Positions 25,962 to 35,084 are shown, counted from the stretch's first letter. The stretch: 64,000 nt of DNA from Actinomycetales bacterium (GCA_020444245.1 JAHLLI010000013.1:62001-126000), one strand, 5' to 3'. Numbers and translations are program-made. Notes: generated by a model from the letters alone, not told the origin.

Positions 25962-26062
25962 CCCTCCCGCGGGCCGGTCCGAGCCCGTCGGCACGACGCC
26001 GCCGCCGGCCGCTGGGGCCCGAGCGCGCCACCGAGGCGAGACCACATCGTTATCGATCGCCC

Positions 26063-26123
26063 TTGCCCCGGGAGAGACGTGCGGCTAGCGTAACGATCGT
26101 CGAAAGTGAAAGCGAAACTTTCG
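26063..26123 (+). promoter_or_regulatory. Promoter and LacI operator of the rhamnoside operon
   Basis: TTGCCC at 26063-26068 and TAGCGT at 26086-26091 are separated by exactly 17 bp, a plausible -35/-10 pair. Just downstream, CGAAAGTG at 26101 and CGAAACTTTCG at 26113-26123 form the operator; the latter is a perfect 5-bp-arm palindrome. Its position after the start point suits a blocking repressor. Confidence 0.6.
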
Positions 26124-26251
26124 CCGATGCCGCTCGACGAGGACGGCACCGAACGCGAGCCGCGCCGGCCCGGACGGGACCAGTCCTCCGCACCACCCGC
26201 GGGTCAGCCGCACGACAGGTCTCGATGACGAGAACAGAGAGGGCTCACCAC

Positions 26252-27646
26252 ATGTCGCTACGAACGAGAGCAGGAAGGACCAGGACCGTCGCGGTCGCCA
26301 CCGCGGCGGCGCTCGGCATGGTCGCACTGGCGGCTTGCGCCGACACCTCCGGGGGCGGCACGTCCGCGTCCTCGGACGGCGGCAGCGCCGAGATGGCGAC
26401 ATCCGGCGAGATCGTCTGGTGGGGGTACACCCCCGGGTCCCCCGTCAACGAGCAGTACATCGCCGCGTTCAACGAGGACTACCCGGACATCAAGGTGACC
26501 TGGAAGCAGACCTCGATCGACGACTACGACGCCGCGATCCGCCCGGCACTGGGCAACAACACCGGCCTGGACGTCTACCAGATGTCCGCGGGCTCGGCGA
26601 ACGGCGGCGTCGCCGTCTTCGGCGGCAGCGCGATCGACCTGACCCCCGCCGTGGAGCAGGCGCTCGGCTCGGACTGGAAGGACAAGCTCTCCTCGACCGG
26701 CGTCGACGCGCTGACGGTGGACGGCCAGCTCAAGGCGCTCGCCGCCGGAGCGGTCTTCTCCGGCACGGTCTGGATCAACCAGGACCTGTTCGACGAGTAC
26801 GGGCTCTCGGCCCCCACCGACTGGGACTCCTGGAAGAACGTCTGCCAGACGTTCGAGGCCAACGGCGTCACCTGCTTCGTGCAGGGCGCGGGCCAGGGCG
26901 CGTTCAACATCGACACCGTCCACGCGATCGCGGACAACGTCTCGCCCGGCACGTTCGTCCAGGCCACCCGCGGCGAGGTGCCGTGGACCGACGCCAGCCT
27001 GGTCGAGGCCTTCACCCTGTGGAAGAAGCTGTTCGACGAGGGCATCATGCAGCCCGGCGCGCTCGGGACCATGCAGTACCCCGAGGCCAACAACGACTTC
27101 ATGTCACAGAAGGCCGCCATGGTCATGATGGGCACCTGGTACTCGCAGTACCTGATCCCGGACGTCATGCGGTCCGCGATGGAGGCCGCCGGCTCGACCG
27201 ACGACCCGTTCACGATGCTCCCGATCGACTTCCCGGACATCGCGGGCACCGGCAACACCGGCAGCCTGTTCGGTGACGTCGACTACGGCCAGGGCGTGAG
27301 CGCGAACTCGGCCAACCAGGGCGCGGCGACCACGTTCGCCGTCTGGCTGGGCACGTCGGAGAAGGGCCAGCAGGTCATCGCCGACAGCCTCAACCTCATC
27401 CCGGCCCTGAAGTCGGTCACCCCGAACTGGGACAACGTCGAGCTCGTCAACGCCGACGCCCAGGCGGAGCCGATGAAGAGCCTGGTCCAGCGGGCCTCCG
27501 CGGTCACCGACGCCCCGCGGTTCGCCACCATCAACGCCGACATGAACCAGGCGCTCATGGACGCGTTGGCCAAGGTCGCAGCCGGTGACGCCACACCGGA
27601 GCAGGCGACCGCCGAGCTGCAGCAGGCGCAGGACAGCGTCGGCTGA
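26252..27646 (+). CDS. ABC transporter sugar-binding lipoprotein (rhamnoside operon)
   Basis: A 464-residue extracellular solute-binding protein of the family-1 sugar type. The signal peptide is followed by lipobox LAAC with Cys 29, then a Ser/Gly-rich linker and the binding domain beginning EIVWWGYTPGSPVNEQYIAAFNEDYPDIKVTW. The ATG at 26252 follows AGAGGG by about 9 bp. It is the first gene of an operon with two permeases, and no ATP-binding subunit is encoded here, so a shared MsiK-type ATPase probably powers it, as is usual in actinobacteria. The cargo is inferred to be a rhamnose-containing oligosaccharide from the downstream GH78. Confidence 0.92.
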   Translation: MSLRTRAGRTRTVAVATAAALGMVALAACADTSGGGTSASSDGGSAEMATSGEIVWWGYTPGSPVNEQYIAAFNEDYPDIKVTWKQTSIDDYDAAIRPALGNNTGLDVYQMSAGSANGGVAVFGGSAIDLTPAVEQALGSDWKDKLSSTGVDALTVDGQLKALAAGAVFSGTVWINQDLFDEYGLSAPTDWDSWKNVCQTFEANGVTCFVQGAGQGAFNIDTVHAIADNVSPGTFVQATRGEVPWTDASLVEAFTLWKKLFDEGIMQPGALGTMQYPEANNDFMSQKAAMVMMGTWYSQYLIPDVMRSAMEAAGSTDDPFTMLPIDFPDIAGTGNTGSLFGDVDYGQGVSANSANQGAATTFAVWLGTSEKGQQVIADSLNLIPALKSVTPNWDNVELVNADAQAEPMKSLVQRASAVTDAPRFATINADMNQALMDALAKVAAGDATPEQATAELQQAQDSVG

Positions 27647-27655
27647 GCGAGGCAG

Positions 27656-27687
27656 GTGGGGCGCAGCCACCGGTGGCTGCGCCCCAC
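27656..27687 (+). terminator. Perfect 32-bp palindrome between binding protein and permease
   Basis: GTGGGGCGCAGCCACC followed at once by its exact complement: 16-bp arms with no spacer. It starts 9 bp after the binding-protein stop and ends 26 bp before the permease start. In RNA it forms a very stable hairpin, which would protect the binding-protein message and partly stop transcription, giving more binding protein than permease. Confidence 0.8.
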
Positions 27688-27712
27688 TCCCCGCCGTGAC
27701 GAAGGGCATCTG

Positions 27713-28654
27713 ATGACGACGAAGTCGACGACGGCCGCCGGGCCGGTCCGCACGCGGCTGTCCCGGGGTCCTTCTCCCAGCACCCGGGGCAGGAACCGCC
27801 TGAACGGTCTGCCGTGGATCCTGCCGGCCTTCATCTTCGTGGCCGGGCTCATCTACTACTCGGTGGGCTACACGGTCTACATCTCGACCCTGGACTGGGA
27901 CGGGCTGTCCCCCACCGCGATCGCGGTCGGGCTGGGCAACTACGCCGACATGCTGGCCGACCCGGTGTTCTGGGCCTCGCTGCGCCACACGGCCGTGTTC
28001 TGGGTGGTCACGTTCGTGGTCCAGACGTTCCTGGGCTTCACGCTCGCCGCGATCATGCACTCGCGGGTCAAGCTCGCCACGCTGCACAAGGTGATCATCT
28101 TCATCCCGACCGTGCTCGCACCAGCGACCATGGCACCCGTCTTCCGGCTGTTCTTCGCCGACGACGGGATGATCAACAACATCCTGCGGGGGGTCGGGCT
28201 CGACTCGCTGGCCCACCCGTGGCTCGCAGACGCGAGCACCGCACTCACCGTGATCATGATGATCACGATCTGGCAGTGGACCGGGCTGTGGTTCATCCTC
28301 TACTACGCCGCGATGAGCCAGATCGAGCCCGAGATCATCGAGGCCGCGCGGCTGGACCGGGCCGGCAACATCCGGACCCTGTGGTCCATCGTCTGGCCGG
28401 CCTGCCGCGGCACCACGGTGTCGCTGGCGATGCTCAGCTTCATCGGCGCGCTCAAGACGTTCGACGTGCCCTACCTGGTGACCACCGGCGGCCCGTACCA
28501 CTCCACGGAGTTCCTGGGCACGTACATCTACCGGCAGGGCATCCGCCAGGCGCACATCGGCTACGCGGCCTCGATCTCGATCGTCCTGCTCGTGCTGGCG
28601 ATCGTGGGCGCCATCATCATCGGCCGCGCCAACCGCAGGAAGGCGGGCGAGTGA
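27713..28654 (+). CDS. ABC transporter permease, MalF type
   Basis: A 313-residue inner-membrane permease with six helices (for instance GLPWILPAFIFVAGLIYYSVGYTVYI and HTAVFWVVTFVVQTFLGFTLAAIM). The cytoplasmic EAA loop is EPEIIEAARLDRAGNIRTLWSIVWP. A basic, Ser/Thr-rich N-terminal tail precedes the first helix. GAAGGG lies 7 bp before the ATG. Its stop overlaps the next permease start as TGATG. With the neighbouring permease it forms the channel for the sugar delivered by the lipoprotein at 26252. Confidence 0.93.
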   Translation: MTTKSTTAAGPVRTRLSRGPSPSTRGRNRLNGLPWILPAFIFVAGLIYYSVGYTVYISTLDWDGLSPTAIAVGLGNYADMLADPVFWASLRHTAVFWVVTFVVQTFLGFTLAAIMHSRVKLATLHKVIIFIPTVLAPATMAPVFRLFFADDGMINNILRGVGLDSLAHPWLADASTALTVIMMITIWQWTGLWFILYYAAMSQIEPEIIEAARLDRAGNIRTLWSIVWPACRGTTVSLAMLSFIGALKTFDVPYLVTTGGPYHSTEFLGTYIYRQGIRQAHIGYAASISIVLLVLAIVGAIIIGRANRRKAGE

Positions 28655-29442
28655 TGTTCGAGGTCCGACACCGCAGCTCGCGGATCCTGCTCCAGCTCCT
28701 GCTGGCCCTGCTGACCCTGCCGTTCCTGCTGCCCCTGGTCGAGATGGTCAAGGGCGCGTTCGCCGGGCTCGGCTTCCAGAACTTCGTCGTCGTGTGGCAG
28801 ACCGGCGTGGTCCCGACGTTCTTCAAGAACTCGATCCTGCTGTCGCTGTCGGTCATCGCCCTGGTGTACGTGGGCGCGATGACCGCTGCGTTCGGCTTCT
28901 CCAAGCTGCGCGTCCGCGGCAAGGAGGTCTACTTCTGGCTGATGATCGTGGCGCTCACGCTGCCCGAGGTCATCCTGCTGTCACCGTTGTTCGTCACGTT
29001 CACCAAGCTGCAGATGTACGACACGCTGTTCGCGGTGATCCTGCCGCTGACGGCGCTGCAGCTGCCGTTCGCGATCCTGCTCGCCCGCAACTTCTACGAC
29101 GGCGTGCCGACCGAGCTGATGGACGCCGGTCGGATCGACGGCGCGAACGTCCCCCAGCTGTTCTGGCACGTGGTGCTGCCGCTGACCAAGCCGATCGCCT
29201 CGGCGATCGTCGTGCTCACGCTGATCAACGCGTGGAACAGCTACCTGCTCCCCCTGGTGTTCCTCCAGGACCGCTCCAACCAGGTGGTGACGCTGCTGCC
29301 CCAGTTCTTCATCGGCCAGTACTCCAACGACCAGACGAAGATCCTGGCCGCCGCGGTGATGACCGCGATCCCCACGATCCTCGCCTACGTCCTCATGCAG
29401 AAGAACTTCGAGCGCGGCCTGTCCGCCGGCGCCCTCAAGTAA
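28654..29442 (+). CDS. ABC transporter permease, MalG type
   Basis: A 262-residue permease, a little shorter than typical MalG (about 280). Six helices are visible, with EAA loop PTELMDAGRIDGANVPQLFWHVVLPL and the typical C-terminal region FERGLSAGALK. The ATG at 28654 overlaps the preceding stop; a GTG one codon earlier is possible. It is followed after 10 bp by the tautomerase gene with GGAG just before it, so all are in one operon. Confidence 0.93.
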   Translation: MFEVRHRSSRILLQLLLALLTLPFLLPLVEMVKGAFAGLGFQNFVVVWQTGVVPTFFKNSILLSLSVIALVYVGAMTAAFGFSKLRVRGKEVYFWLMIVALTLPEVILLSPLFVTFTKLQMYDTLFAVILPLTALQLPFAILLARNFYDGVPTELMDAGRIDGANVPQLFWHVVLPLTKPIASAIVVLTLINAWNSYLLPLVFLQDRSNQVVTLLPQFFIGQYSNDQTKILAAAVMTAIPTILAYVLMQKNFERGLSAGALK

Positions 29443-29452
29443 GGAGACGTCC

Positions 29453-29821
29453 ATGCCCACCGTCCAAGTCGACCTGCGTCGCGAGCTGTTCGCCGAGAAG
29501 GGCACCGCCATCTCGCAGGCGATCCACGAAGGGCTCATCGAGGGCCTCGACATGCAGTCCGACGACCTGTTCCAGGTGTTCCGGCCGCACGACGAGGGCG
29601 AGATCGTGTTCTCTCCCACCTTCGGGGGGGCCGACCGCCGCGACCTGGTGTGGATGAGGATCACGATGGTCCACATGTTCCCGCCGGACGCCAAGCAGCG
29701 GATGTACGCCGCCCTGGTCAAGCACCTGGAGGCGGCCGGCCTGCGTCACGAGGACCTGCTGGTCTCCGTGGTCGAGGTCGGGTTCGACGACTGGTACGCC
29801 GGCGGACCGGTGGGTGAGTGA
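29453..29821 (+). CDS. Tautomerase family protein
   Basis: A 122-residue protein starting Met-Pro, so cleavage of the initiator leaves the N-terminal catalytic Pro of the 4-oxalocrotonate tautomerase superfamily. It has the longer single-chain layout of the tautomerase-2 group: SAEK-type helix (EKGTAISQAIHEGLIEGL), FQVFRPHDEGEIVFSPTFGG and the C-terminal VSVVEVGFDDWYAGG. GGAG lies 7 bp upstream. Its place between a sugar importer and an epimerase suggests a keto-enol or ring-opening step on an imported rhamnoside or its aglycone. This is an unusual context, and the reaction is not known. Confidence 0.9.
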   Translation: MPTVQVDLRRELFAEKGTAISQAIHEGLIEGLDMQSDDLFQVFRPHDEGEIVFSPTFGGADRRDLVWMRITMVHMFPPDAKQRMYAALVKHLEAAGLRHEDLLVSVVEVGFDDWYAGGPVGE

Positions 29822-29822
29822 G

Positions 29823-30857
29823 ATGGCGACGATGAGCGACTACTTCAGCGTGCTGTTCGTCGGTGGCACCGGCGCGATCAGCAACTCGTGCGTCAAGGAG
29901 GCCGTGGCCCAGGGCATGACCGTCACGGTGCTCAACCGCGGCCGGTCCTCGCGGCTGCGCCCCCTGCCCGAGTCCGTCGAGGTGCTGCACGGCGACATCA
30001 CCGACCCGGCGAGCGTCGAGGCGGCGCTCGGCGACCGGCACTTCGACGCCGTGGTGAACTTCCTGTGCTACGGCGCGCAGGACGCCGCGCAGAACGTCGC
30101 GCTGTTCTCCGGGCGCACCGCGCACTACGTGCACATCTCCTCGGCATCGGTGTACCACCGGCCGCTGCCGAAGGGGCCGGTCAGCGAGTCGACCTACGCG
30201 CACAACCCGGAGCACGCCTACATGCGTGACAAGGTCGAGGCGGAGAAAACCTTCCTCGCCGCCTTCGCCGAGCAGGGCTTCCCGGTGACCATCGTCCGGC
30301 CGGCGCACACCTACGACGAGGCGATCGCCCCGCTGGCCGGCGGCTGGGCCGTGATCGACCGGATCGAGCGCGGCGACCCGGTGGTGGTGCACGGCGACGG
30401 CACGTCGCTGTGGACCTACACCCACGCGGCCGACCTGGCCGTCGGGCTGGTCGGGCTGCTGGGGCGGCCGAGCGCGTTCGGCGAGGCGTTCCACATCACC
30501 AGCGACGACGTCCTGAGCTGGAACCAGATCTACCTCGCGATCGGCCACGCGATGGGGGTCGAGCCGAAGATCCTGCACCTCCCGACGGACCTCATCATGC
30601 TGGCCGAGCCGGACTGGTTCTGGTCCGGCCTGCTGGACGGCGACCTGTCGCACAGCGAGGTCTACGACACCACCAAGATCCGCAGCTACGTGCCCGGGTT
30701 CCGCCCGACGCGGTCGTTCGAGCGCGAGATCTACAAGATCCTCGCGTGGCGCAAGGCCCACCCCGACCTCGCCAAGGGCGATCCGGCCGAGGACGCCGTC
30801 TACACCCGGCTGGCCGAGCGGTACGAGCAGGCCAGGGCCGTCTTCGCGGCGCACTGA
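29823..30857 (+). CDS. NAD-dependent epimerase/dehydratase (extended SDR)
   Basis: A 344-residue extended SDR. The nucleotide-binding turn is FVGGTGAISNSCV, and the catalytic pair is YMRDK with an upstream Ser in HISSASVY. The C-terminal half has the extended-SDR substrate region (HGDGTSLWTYTHAADLAVGLVGLLG). It resembles sugar-nucleotide epimerases and CSP41-like proteins. Candidate starts are a GTG at 29814 overlapping the tautomerase stop, ATG 29823 and ATG 29832; I use 29823. Its stop overlaps the GH78 start as TGATG. The substrate is unknown; a free or bound rhamnoside intermediate is possible. Confidence 0.85.
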   Translation: MATMSDYFSVLFVGGTGAISNSCVKEAVAQGMTVTVLNRGRSSRLRPLPESVEVLHGDITDPASVEAALGDRHFDAVVNFLCYGAQDAAQNVALFSGRTAHYVHISSASVYHRPLPKGPVSESTYAHNPEHAYMRDKVEAEKTFLAAFAEQGFPVTIVRPAHTYDEAIAPLAGGWAVIDRIERGDPVVVHGDGTSLWTYTHAADLAVGLVGLLGRPSAFGEAFHITSDDVLSWNQIYLAIGHAMGVEPKILHLPTDLIMLAEPDWFWSGLLDGDLSHSEVYDTTKIRSYVPGFRPTRSFEREIYKILAWRKAHPDLAKGDPAEDAVYTRLAERYEQARAVFAAH

Positions 30858-33484
30858 TGCCGACCGTCACCCGGCTGCGCGCCGAGCACGTCACCGACGG
30901 CCTCGTGGCCGTCGCGACGCCCCGGTTGTCCTGGCAGGTGGTCACCGACCACCCCGGCTGGGTGCAGACCGCGTCCCAGGTGCGGGTGCGCGCGGCCGGT
31001 GACGGCGAGGCGACGGGCCACGGCCTCCCGGCCTGGCGCGAGGCCGCCAGGGTCGAGGGCGACGACCAGGTGCTCGTGGCCTGGCCGTTCGACCCGCTCG
31101 CCTCGCGCGAACGGGTCGACGTGGCCGTGCGCGTCTGGGGCCCGGACGGCGCGAGCGACTGGTCGGCTCCGCTGCGCGTGGAGGCGGGCCTGCTCGCCCG
31201 CGAGGACTGGTCGGCCCGGCTCGTGCAGCCACCGCGCACCGGGGACGACGCCTGCGCCTACCTGCGGCGCGAGTTCGACGCCGAGCAGGTGGTGCGCGCC
31301 CGGCTGTACGCGACCTCCCAGGGCGTCCACGAGTGCCGGCTCAACGGCGTGCCGGTGGGCCCGGACCGCCTCGCCCCGGGCTGGACCAGCTACCGCCACC
31401 GGCTGCGCTACCAGGTGCACGACGTGACGGAGCTGGTGCGCACCGGTGCGAACGCCCTGGCGGTGCGGCTGGCCGACGGCTGGTTCGCCGGGCGGCTCGG
31501 GTGGTGGCGCGGCGGGCTGCGGCACCTGTACGGCGCGCGCACGGGCGTCGTGGTGCAGCTCGAGCTCACCCACGCGGACGGCACGGTGCGCACCGTGACC
31601 AGCGACGGCGCGTGGCGGGCCGGCCATGGCGGCATCACCGCCACGTCGTTCTACGACGGCGAGACGTACGTGGCCGACGACGAGCCGGCCGGCTGGGAGC
31701 TGCCGGGCTTCGACGACGCGGCGTGGGCCGCGGTGGACGTCGCCGAGCTGCCTGACGCCCAGCTCGTCGGCCCCCAGCTCCCGGCGATCCGGGTGGTCGC
31801 CTCGATGCCGGTGCGCGCGTGGCTCACCAGCCCGTCGGGCGTCACGATCGCGGACTTCGGCCAGGTGCTCACCGGGCACGTGCGGCTGCGGCTGCGCGGC
31901 GCACCGGGCAGCGTGGTGACGGTGCGGTTCGCGGAGGTGCTCGACGCGGGTGAGCTCGCGCTGCGACCCCAGCGCACCGCGGCGAACACCGACCGCGTGA
32001 CGCTCGGCTCGTCCGGCGAGCTGGACTGGGAGCCGACGTTCACGTTCCGCTCGTTCCGGTACGCCGCGATCGACGACCCGGGCGTCGTCGTGGTGCGCGA
32101 CGAGGTAGCCGGGCGGATGGTGCGCAACGACCTGGCGCGCACCGGATGGTTCGAGTGCTCGGACCCCGAGCTGGACCGGCTGCACGAGAACGCCGTGTGG
32201 GGCATCGCCGACAACATGCTCGACGTGCCCACCGACTGCATGCTGCGCGACGAGCGTCTCGGCTGGATCGGCGACGCCGCGCACGTCGCGCGGGCCGCGG
32301 CGTACCTGTACGACACGGCGGGCTTCCACGACTCGTGGCTCGAGGACCTGGCCCTCGACCAGCGGCCCAACGGCAGCCCGACGATGGTGGTCCCCGCGAT
32401 CGAGCTCGTGCCGTTCCCCGGCGACTACCCGGTCGCGGCGTTCGGCGACGCCGCGTGCATGGCGCCCGCCGCGGTGTACGAGCGGTTCGGGGACGTGGGC
32501 ATGCTGCGCCGTCAGCTGCCGTCGATGGCGGCCTGGGCGCGGTGCGTGGCGGCGGAGACGCTCGCGGGCTTCCCCACCCCGGGGTTCCAGTTCGGGGACT
32601 GGCTCGACCCGACCGCGCCGCCGGACAACCCCGAGAACGGCCTCACCGAGTACGACGTCGTGATGGCGTTCGGTGCGGTGCGATCCGTGGCGCTCGCGCT
32701 GGAGGCGGCCAGGACCGTGGGCGACGACGCCGTCGAGCGCGAGCTGGCCGCGCTGCACACCGAGCTCCTGGCGTACGTCGACCGGGTGTACGTCACCGGC
32801 GAGGGGCTGGTCGCAGGCGACTCGCAGACCGCCTACGCCCTCGCGCTGCACGTCGGGGCGCTGCCGGCGGCCAAGCGTGCCGCGGCGTTCGAGCGCCTCG
32901 TGCTGCTGCTGCGCCGGCGCGGGATGCTCCAGGCCGGCTACCCCGGCACGTTCGCCCTCATGGACGTGCTGGTCGACGAGGGCCGGGCCGACCTCGCCTA
33001 CCGGCTGCTCGACCACACCGGCGTGCCGTCGTGGCGGTACGCGGTACGGCTGGGCGCGACGACGTTCTGGGAGCGCTGGGACTCGCTGCTCGCCGACGGG
33101 TCGCTCAACCCGGGCGACATGCTCTCCTTCAACCACCCGGTGTTCGCGTCCATCACCGACTGGATGCACCGCGTGATCGGCGGCCTGGCTCCCGCGGCGC
33201 CCGGCTACCGGCGGCTGCGGGTGGCCCCGCTCCCCGGCGGCGGCCTGACCTGGGCGCGGACCGCGCACGAGACGCCGTACGGCCGGGCCGAGGTCGCCTG
33301 GCGGCTGACCGACGAGTTCCGCCTCGACGTGACGGTGCCGGCGGGGGCATCGGCCGACGTGCTCCTGCCCGGCGACGACACGGTGCACACCGTCGGCTCG
33401 GGCGCCCATACCTTCACCTGCCCGGCGGCGCAGGTGCCCCGGGACACCGACACCGGGCCGTGGGGGGCGCACGCGCACGTGTGA
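30857..33484 (+). CDS. Alpha-L-rhamnosidase, GH78
   Basis: An 875-residue GH78 enzyme, which removes terminal alpha-L-rhamnose with inversion. Domains in order: N-terminal beta domains (SWQVVTDHPGWVQTASQVRV), a rhamnosidase N domain (HECRLNGVPVGPDRLAPGWTSY), the (alpha/alpha)6 barrel with DVPTDCMLRDERLGWIGDA near residue 461 holding the general acid Glu, and TTFWERWDS near 738 holding the base, then a C-terminal beta domain. The usual Pro-Gln before RDE is Met-Leu here. No signal peptide, so it acts in the cytoplasm on imported oligosaccharide. Last gene of the LacI-controlled operon. Confidence 0.94.
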   Translation: MPTVTRLRAEHVTDGLVAVATPRLSWQVVTDHPGWVQTASQVRVRAAGDGEATGHGLPAWREAARVEGDDQVLVAWPFDPLASRERVDVAVRVWGPDGASDWSAPLRVEAGLLAREDWSARLVQPPRTGDDACAYLRREFDAEQVVRARLYATSQGVHECRLNGVPVGPDRLAPGWTSYRHRLRYQVHDVTELVRTGANALAVRLADGWFAGRLGWWRGGLRHLYGARTGVVVQLELTHADGTVRTVTSDGAWRAGHGGITATSFYDGETYVADDEPAGWELPGFDDAAWAAVDVAELPDAQLVGPQLPAIRVVASMPVRAWLTSPSGVTIADFGQVLTGHVRLRLRGAPGSVVTVRFAEVLDAGELALRPQRTAANTDRVTLGSSGELDWEPTFTFRSFRYAAIDDPGVVVVRDEVAGRMVRNDLARTGWFECSDPELDRLHENAVWGIADNMLDVPTDCMLRDERLGWIGDAAHVARAAAYLYDTAGFHDSWLEDLALDQRPNGSPTMVVPAIELVPFPGDYPVAAFGDAACMAPAAVYERFGDVGMLRRQLPSMAAWARCVAAETLAGFPTPGFQFGDWLDPTAPPDNPENGLTEYDVVMAFGAVRSVALALEAARTVGDDAVERELAALHTELLAYVDRVYVTGEGLVAGDSQTAYALALHVGALPAAKRAAAFERLVLLLRRRGMLQAGYPGTFALMDVLVDEGRADLAYRLLDHTGVPSWRYAVRLGATTFWERWDSLLADGSLNPGDMLSFNHPVFASITDWMHRVIGGLAPAAPGYRRLRVAPLPGGGLTWARTAHETPYGRAEVAWRLTDEFRLDVTVPAGASADVLLPGDDTVHTVGSGAHTFTCPAAQVPRDTDTGPWGAHAHV

Positions 33485-33518
33485 GCCCGGACCGCGGCGA
33501 GGACTCGCGCCCGGGGTG

Positions 33519-34970
33519 TCAGTCCGCTCCGAACCAGGCCCGCAGGTCGAAGTGCAGGCCGGCCGGCACGCGCTCGTCGGTGGCGCGCACGATCGCGTCG
33601 ACGCCGGCGAAGTCGCGCGGGTCCAGGGTGATGAAGCAGCCCCGGCGTCCGACGATCTCACGCGTCCTGCCGTCGACCCCGACTCCGACGATCTCGTCGA
33701 TGCGGATCGTGTGCACGTCCCCGTCCTCGTCGCGGTACTCCACCACGTCGTCGTCGTAGCCGAGCGCCGCTCCCTTGGGCGCCTTCGAGCGAAGCCGGCG
33801 GCGCAGCGGGGTCGTGGTCATCGCACGGGACGTGGTGCAGCTGAGCCCGTCCGGAAGCGGAGTGTCGACCTCGACACCGCGCGGGACGAGCAGCAGCGCT
33901 CCGGCGGCCGCCTCACGCACCTCGGCCGCGACCGTCGTCAGGTCCACCGCGAGGATCACCGGGCGCGCGTCCGCGAACGACCGCGGGGCGAGACCGCACA
34001 GCAGCCGCTCGGCGTTGTGCTCGAGGTCCGCGAGCTCGTCACCGTCGTCCGCGGCGAGGTCCCACAGCTCCAGCATCTCGTCCCGCTCCTGCTCCGAGAG
34101 CCCGACCTCGGCCCGGTACGCGAGCTCGCGCGCCATCGCCTCCGCCACCTCCTTCGCGCTGCCCGGGGAGATCTGGGCCGCCAGCTGGACGACCACGCTC
34201 CCTGCGCCGGGGAGCCGCATGACCTCGGGGACGATCCCGTAGACGTGGCCCTGGGCGTGCCTGAGCTCCTCCTCCAGGCGCCGCGCCATCGCGCCGGCGA
34301 GCACACCGACCACCGGGCCCTCGGGCATCACGAACGACAGCACCGGATCGGCGACGTCGAACGAGACCACGCCGGGGCGACTGATGTCGGCGAACGTCCG
34401 CGACGGGACGTCCCCATCGGGCAAGGTCAGGTCGAGGCCGTCGGGCATCGGCCCGACCACGGTGAGCACGGCGTTGTCCCGCACGAACCAGCGGCGGGCG
34501 TGGTCGGCGACGACCTGCTCGTCCGTGGCGAGCGGGCCGGACCCCCAGAACATCGCCAGGCCCGGGCCCTCGTGGCCGTAGCGGCACTTGAGCATCGCGT
34601 CGTGCGGCCCGTAGCCGGGGCCACCCGCCTCCGCCCGGAGCACCTTGGCCTCGTGGGAGAGACGGTCGAGCGGGAGCGAACGGATCCCGGCGGCCACCTC
34701 GTTCAGGAAGGTCCCCACCTGCTCGGGTCGGCCGATGGCCCAGAACGCCGTCCTGTGCATCACCACCGTGGCATTGGCCTCGAAGGTCCCACGCGTGGTG
34801 CCGTTCATGATCAGATGCTCGATGGCGTGCGTCACGCCGCGGGTGGCGAAGGTCTCGTCGGCCCAGCCGGCACCCACGTACAGACTCGCCTTGGTCAGCC
34901 CCTGCTTGTCGATGTGGAGGGTCCGGACCCCGCAGGTCTCGCCGATCATGGTGGGCAACGCTTCCGTCAT
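33519..34970 (-). CDS. M16-like zinc metallopeptidase, single domain pair
   Basis: A 483-residue protein with the inverted zinc motif HAIEH at residues 48-52, in the setting GVTHAIEHLIMNGTTRG, and a Glu in HEAKVLRAEAG near 114 placed like the third ligand of M16 (insulinase/pitrilysin) peptidases. A second M16-like half follows (residues 160-370). The C-terminal 100 residues are an extra basic then beta-rich piece (DVHTIRIDEIVGVGVDGRTREIVG). There is no signal peptide and no second M16 gene. The motif is complete, so it may be an active peptidase or a peptide-maturation enzyme. The ATG at 34970 lacks a good ribosome site; ATG 34949 is an alternative. No operon partner is visible. Confidence 0.75.
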   Translation of the reverse strand: MTEALPTMIGETCGVRTLHIDKQGLTKASLYVGAGWADETFATRGVTHAIEHLIMNGTTRGTFEANATVVMHRTAFWAIGRPEQVGTFLNEVAAGIRSLPLDRLSHEAKVLRAEAGGPGYGPHDAMLKCRYGHEGPGLAMFWGSGPLATDEQVVADHARRWFVRDNAVLTVVGPMPDGLDLTLPDGDVPSRTFADISRPGVVSFDVADPVLSFVMPEGPVVGVLAGAMARRLEEELRHAQGHVYGIVPEVMRLPGAGSVVVQLAAQISPGSAKEVAEAMARELAYRAEVGLSEQERDEMLELWDLAADDGDELADLEHNAERLLCGLAPRSFADARPVILAVDLTTVAAEVREAAAGALLLVPRGVEVDTPLPDGLSCTTSRAMTTTPLRRRLRSKAPKGAALGYDDDVVEYRDEDGDVHTIRIDEIVGVGVDGRTREIVGRRGCFITLDPRDFAGVDAIVRATDERVPAGLHFDLRAWFGAD

Positions 34971-35084
34971 GGCGCCCACGGTAGGGGCTGTCGGCGCGCC
35001 GGACGGAGCGCATTCACCCGGAAGCACGCCGATGGCGCATGCGGGTCGCCCGAATCGGCACCCGCGGCCTGGAAGGGTGTGGCC

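Noticed and set aside
22251-26045. 1264-codon minus-strand open frame
   Set aside because: It runs antisense or out of frame across four genes with clear family motifs; long shadow frames are expected at 73% GC.
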